Origin: Coriaria nepalensis
Taxonomy: Eukaryota > Streptophyta > Magnoliopsida > Cucurbitales > Coriariaceae
Reading direction: 5' to 3'
Assembly: GCA_027186245.1 (NCBI GenBank)
Contig: CP114498.1
Location: 4,347,501 to 4,411,500 of the forward strand
DNA length: 64,000 nucleotides
The notes below the pieces were generated by a model. It had not been told where the DNA came from and searched no databases. It saw only the letters and a list, made by a program, of their open reading frames with translations. Shown here in pieces: positions 59,401 through 64,000 of the stretch (its first letter is position 1; each line of letters opens with the position of its first letter). The translations under genes and the position numbers were made by a program.

Positions 59401-59753
59401 TTGTGTTCTTGTGTGTTCTGTCGAATCTAGAAATTTGAAATCGTGAATGTGCTTAATAACTATACAGAGAATATGCATATGTCCTGATTAAATAATATGT
59501 GGTATTGTTCGTTTGAGAATCTTGACTGTCATTGAAAGTGCATATCGTATAGTGTGAAATTAAATATATAAGTTGTATGTGATTGTTGATTCACATAATT
59601 GATTAAGTCTAAAATTGTTAGATCTTTCGTGTTGTATAGAGCCTTGCATCTAGATTTATTAAATCTGAATTTTAGGACATGTTGTGATATTGCACCAAAA
59701 ATTATTTTTTTCTTGAAACGGTGTGTTTTGTTCCTCTGTGTGTGTTTTAAAAT

Positions 59754-62700
59754 ATGAGAAAATTGAGTACTCGCATGGAGATACCCATTTTTTATAGCAA
59801 ATTAGATTTTGGCATTTGGAAGAAAAAAAATGAAAGCAGTACTCTCACACAATTAAGTGGCTATAACTTTAGAAAGTGATGATATAAAATGGACAACAAC
59901 TTCGAAAGGCTGAAATAGTTGAAGAGGAATACAACCTCATAGTACTAAATCTTAGAGAAAATGTACTCCCGAAGGTTGACGGTTCAGAGACACCATTATC
60001 TCTATGGGGTAAACTCATATCTCTATATGCCTCTAAATCTACTCTTGAGTTAGCCTACTTGAAAGGAAATCTTTTTAGTTGGAAAATGGATATATCAAAA
60101 AGTCTTGATTATAACCTAGATGAATTCGTAAAAATGAATTTAATTTTAAAAGGAACTAACCAAACATTTAGATGATTCTAGCCAAGCTATTATTCTGTTA
60201 CAATCTCTGCCTGATGACTATTTTGTTGTGAGAAATGTTTTAAAGTACATAGGTGAAATACCAAAATTGAATTTGGTTATAGCAGGTCTAAAAGCGAGAG
60301 AATTAGAAATTAGTACTAGCAAGAGATCTAGTCTCAACCTATTTGTTAAAGGGAAACCACCAAAGAAAGACATCTTTAATAAAAATAAGAATACTAAGAA
60401 AAACAAGCATGTTAAGAAGAAAGAAACAAATGAATCTCAGAAGTGCTACCATTGTAATAATAAGAAAACTACTCAAAGAAATGTGGAAGGAAATGTGACT
60501 GGTACAACCTATGTGTCCAAAGTCATAAATATAACAAAATGCATTATAACAAATGAATGGATCATGGACTCGGGTTGTTTTTTTCACATGAGTCCTAACA
60601 AAGAGTCGTGTCTAGACTTTAAGGAAATAGAAGAATGTACTATTTTTATGGGGAACAATCAAATGTGTAGGATTCATGATATAAGAAATATTACTCTTAA
60701 ATTACATGATGGTAGGGTAATCTTACTTACTAAAGTTACGTACATTCCACAACTTAAAAGAAATTTAATATTTTTTGGAATCTTAGATTAATCTGGTTGC
60801 TCATATAAAAGCAAAAAGTGGTAATTTGATTGTAAATAAAAACAGTAAACCAATTCTTAAAGGAATTAAGAAAAATGGTCTCTATGTACTCTGTAGTTAC
60901 CATTTTGTTTCTAGTTCTAATATTGCACTTGTTTCTTCTAATATTGATATAATTGAAAAATGGCATCTAAGGCTAGGTAATATGAATAAAAAAGACTTAG
61001 ATGAATTATATAAACATGGCTATTTTGAAAATGAAACTATCACACCTTTTGAGTTTCGTAAAATCTGTATGTTAGGTAAACAACATAGGCTAAGTTCTCT
61101 TAAGGGAGTTCATTTAGCTAAGAATTGTTTAGATTACCTACATGCTGATTTGTGGAGACCTGAAAAAGTCTAATCTCATGGCGGTAGTAGTTATTTTCTT
61201 TCTATTGTTGATTACTTCAGTAGAAAAGTCTGGGCTTTTCTCTTGAGATCTAAGGATGAAGTTTTTGTAAAGTTTAAAGAATGGAAGATATTAGTAGAAA
61301 ATCAGATGAATAAAAAGATAAAACTCTTGGAACTGATAATGGTCTAGAGTTCTGTAATACCTATTTTCACAGCTTCTGTAAAGAAAATGGTATAACTAGA
61401 TATAGAACAGTGGCTAGAACTCCACAACAGAATGAAGTAGCAGAAAAGATGAATATGACTCTTTTAGAGAAAGTTATGTGTCTTATGTTTACCTCAGGAT
61501 CGCCAAAAGGTTTTTGAGTAGAGACTGTAAAACTGTAGCTTACTTAATAAACAGGAGCCCATCAACCGTCTTAAAGTTTAGATGTCCATAATAGATTTGG
61601 TTAGGTAGAAAACCAAAGTTAGGTCATCTAAGAATATTTGGATGTGCTGCATATGAAGAAGGCATAAAATGGTATAGGTTATCAGTTGGAGTTAGAGTTA
61701 TAATTAGTCGTGATGTCATCTTTAATGAAAAATTATTTCCATGTAAAACTGACAATTCTAATGCAGGTACATCTAACCCTCAAGGAGGTTCTCAAATTGA
61801 GGTAGAGGACGTTACTCTTATTGATCCTCACGGACAACAAGAGGTTGACACTCCTCTCAATGATCTTGGGTCATATGATGATGTGCCATGCACAACTAAT
61901 GGGCAAGATCAAGATTGTGATACTATTGAGATCTTAGATAGATTGAATAATGATGATCTAGCCAATTACCAATTGGCTTGAGATAGGGATAAGCAGACGG
62001 TAAAACTTAACTCTAAATATTCTTATGCCGATCTAATTTTTACTGCTCTAGTAGCGTGAACTAAGATTATGGAAAAAGAGCCTGATGACTATGAGACTGC
62101 AATCACTTCTAAAGATAGCAAGAAGTGGTTGTCTGCTATGGAAGAAGAGATGGAATCTCTTAATGCAAACAAAACTTGGAACTTGGTGCCAAACCAGACA
62201 AACAAAAGTTAATTGACTGTAAGTGGATATTCAAGATTAAAGAATGTATGACTTCCACTGATCCCCCTAGGTATAAGGCTAGGCTAGTAGCCAAAAGCAT
62301 TACTCAAAAGGAAGGTGTTGATTTTTATGAGATCTTTTCATTTGTAGTTAAGTTTAAAACAATTCGAATTATGTTATCATTAGTTGTATATCATAATTTA
62401 GAACTAAAACAAATGAATGTTAAAACTGCTTTTCTCCATGGTGAATTAGATGAAATTATCTACATGAATCAACTTGCTGTTTTGGTTAGTAGAAAGAACC
62501 CTAAATATGTTTTTTTGTCAAATAAATCACTATATGGTCTCAAACAATCTCCTAGACAATGGCATAAGAGATTTGATAATTTTGTACTTAGTATAGGGTT
62601 TAAAAGAAGCATACTATTTTTACTATTCATGTGTTGATGACACTCTCATTTATCTACTGATTTATGTAGATGACATGTTGTTAATATGTAAATCAAAAGA

Positions 62701-63513
62701 AAAAATAGAAGGTCTAAAATCTAAACTTAATTTTGAATTTGAAATGAAGGATTTAGGATGTGCTATGAAGACTTTAGGAATGAAGATAATTAGAGATAGA
62801 AAAAATAGCAACCTGAAACTGCATCAAAGTACTTATCTAAAGAAAGTAGCTTATAGGTTTGAAGTTAGTAATTGTAAAAGTGTTAGTTTTCCACTTGCAA
62901 ATCGTTTTATTTTATGTAAATCACAAAGTCCCAAACTTGATCAAATCCAAGGTATGATCATTGGTTGGCGTTAAAATGGTCATTAAGGTATATTAGTAGT
63001 ACTTGTAATCTTGGATTAAATTTCTCTAAATGGACGAATGATTTGAATCTAGTTGGCTTTCTAAATTCTGATTTTGCAGTTGATCGCGATACTAGAAAAT
63101 CAACGACTTCTTATCAATTCCTTCTTGGAGGGAATTGCATAAGTTGGAAGACACAATTGCAACCATTAGTTGCTCTCTCATCAACTGAAGTAGAGTACGT
63201 GACAGTAACTGATGCCTTTAAAGAGGCAATATGGTTGCAAGGTTTTTTGAGAGAAATTAGAATCCTTGAGGGGGTTTGTACAATTTTCTCAAATAGTCAA
63301 TATACTATTCATTTGAGTAAAAGTCATATTTATCATGAAAGGACAAAACATGTGGATGTTAAATATCGTTATGTTCGGGATCAGATTGCCCTTGGGATGC
63401 TTAATATAGCAAAAATCCCAACAGAGGAAAATCTATCGGATATGGGAACTAAAGTTGTTTCTATGACAAAGTTCAATCACTGTTTGAACTTACTATATAT
63501 GGGGCCACACTGA
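59754..63513 (+). pseudogene. copia gag-pol polyprotein with many stops and frameshifts
   Basis: Gag starts MRKLSTRMEIPIFYSKLDFG at 59754 and is broken within 60 codons. The longest part (60228-60791) contains KLNLVIAGLKARELEI, a defective zinc knuckle (CYHC present, later H and C lost) and the protease WIMDSGCFFHMSPNK. Integrase follows at 60826-61173 (IEKWHLRLGNMNKKDL) and then with stops to about 61680 (FLSIVDYFSRKVWAFLL). Reverse transcriptase is at 62176-62637 (KWIFKIKE, YKARLVAKS, MNVKTAFLHGELDE, KSLYGLKQSPRQWHKRFD), with YVDDMLL near 62664 after a frameshift. RNase H at 62965-63513 has SSTEVEYVTVTDAFKEAIWL and KHVDVKYRYVRD. The copy cannot make its own proteins. Confidence 0.92.
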
Positions 63514-63538
63514 TTAAATTCGAGCTATGAGGGACTTT

Positions 63539-63549
63539 TGGGATGGGGA
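63539..63549 (+). other. Polypurine tract
   Basis: GGGATGGGGA directly precedes the TG of the right LTR (TGTTGGGG at 63551), the expected plus-strand primer site. Confidence 0.8.
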
Positions 63550-63550
63550 C

Positions 63551-64000
63551 TGTTGGGGTACTAGTGATGATACAAGATTTTTGGGCTCAAGGTAGAGTAC
63601 ATAGTTGGATTTGAGGTGAGCCCAAAATCCGGTTGACCCATCCTGCTATGAATTGGGTTGTCATTTTGCGTTTAAGCTTGAAACCCTCTGTTTTGCCGAG
63701 TCTTGGAACGGGTAATGAACCAGGTTTCTATATAAGTGTTATAACCTGAGTAGGGCATCAGATTTTTAGCTTTCTCTGCAAAATATGTGCGTCGCTTTGC
63801 GAGATGCGATTATGATTATTCTTCTCCATACGATCTCATGGTTCTTAGTTTTTTTTCTGTAATGCTTGATCTTACCTATTGTGTGATATGCTATTATGTG
63901 CTGATTTCTTGAGATTATTGATACAAATATGAGGTTTATGCTTAGTTAGTGTTATTGATCTTTGAGTTTGACTTCTCTGGTAATTTTCGTGGCTAATCTA
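63551..64000 (+). repeat. Right LTR of the copia element (partial at window end)
   Basis: Starts TGTTGGGGTACTAG and matches the left LTR to the end of the window. By comparison roughly 320 more bases should follow outside the window. Confidence 0.9.

Larger units (their letters stand above)
58670..64000 (+). mobile_element. Near-complete, decayed copia retrotransposon (runs off the right end)
   Basis: Order on the plus strand: left LTR (58670-59387), primer-binding site (59389-59400), gag from 59754, protease, integrase, reverse transcriptase and RNase H to 63513, polypurine tract (63539-63549) and right LTR from 63551. The two LTRs are clearly homologous but differ by many substitutions and small indels, so insertion is old. 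Many stops and frameshifts break the polyprotein. It inserted into the MAP3K-epsilon fragment. Confidence 0.93.

Noticed and set aside
1..64000. CRISPR arrays, operons, tRNA or rRNA genes
   Set aside because: None seen. The tandem repeats present are microsatellites or minisatellites without spacers, and the gene structure is eukaryotic.

Overview
The window looks like nuclear DNA of a flowering plant, most likely a eudicot. Its genes are split by short AT-rich GT-AG introns, the proteins are plant families (DWF1 sterol reductase, SPL transcription factor, PTI1-like kinase, plant S-adenosylmethionine synthase), a piece of chloroplast DNA sits in the nuclear sequence, and the long gaps are AT-rich with decayed Ty1/copia retrotransposons. 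The species cannot be named from the sequence.

Layout. 1-5155 holds two decayed copia elements on opposite strands. 5156-7600 is non-coding repeat-like DNA. 7770-19448 is a gene-dense block: a DHHC S-acyltransferase (+), a DUF177/YceD-type plastid rRNA accumulation protein (+), the Fe-S assembly protein anamorsin/DRE2 (-), a chloroplast rps8-infA-rpl36 insert (NUPT), and the sterol reductase DWF1 (-). 22974-25310 is a PTI1-like kinase (-). 26200-32000 is AT-rich and gene-poor. 32660-37478 is a large SPL1/SPL12-type transcription factor (+). 38407-40064 is a broken PDR-type ABCG transporter (-), followed by a 5'-truncated copia element (-) with one clear LTR. 44570-45751 is an intronless S-adenosylmethionine synthase (-) with a 5'-leader intron. 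47000-52650 is AT-rich with a small hAT transposase relic. 52690-58669 is a patchwork of same-strand gene pieces: a truncated eEF2 pseudogene that keeps its introns, an intact ribosomal L18-like gene lying inside an eEF2 intron, and a MAP3K-epsilon-like fragment. That fragment is cut by a nearly full-length but decayed copia element that runs off the right end.

How the genes relate. They are ordinary nuclear housekeeping, hormone and signalling genes, not an operon or one pathway. Two pairs echo Arabidopsis neighbourhoods as I remember them (DWF1 with a DUF177 gene, and SPL1 with a PTI1-like gene), so the active genes probably sit in an ancestral order that transposons have expanded.

The points most worth a second look are the DUF177 gene, which appears to need a GC donor and a TT donor and has a G-run array of perfect 8-nt period touching its start codon; the intact L18-like gene nested in the eEF2 relic; and the cluster of intron-retaining gene pieces at 52.7-58.7 kb. 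I found no CRISPR array, tRNA, rRNA or clearly new multi-gene system.
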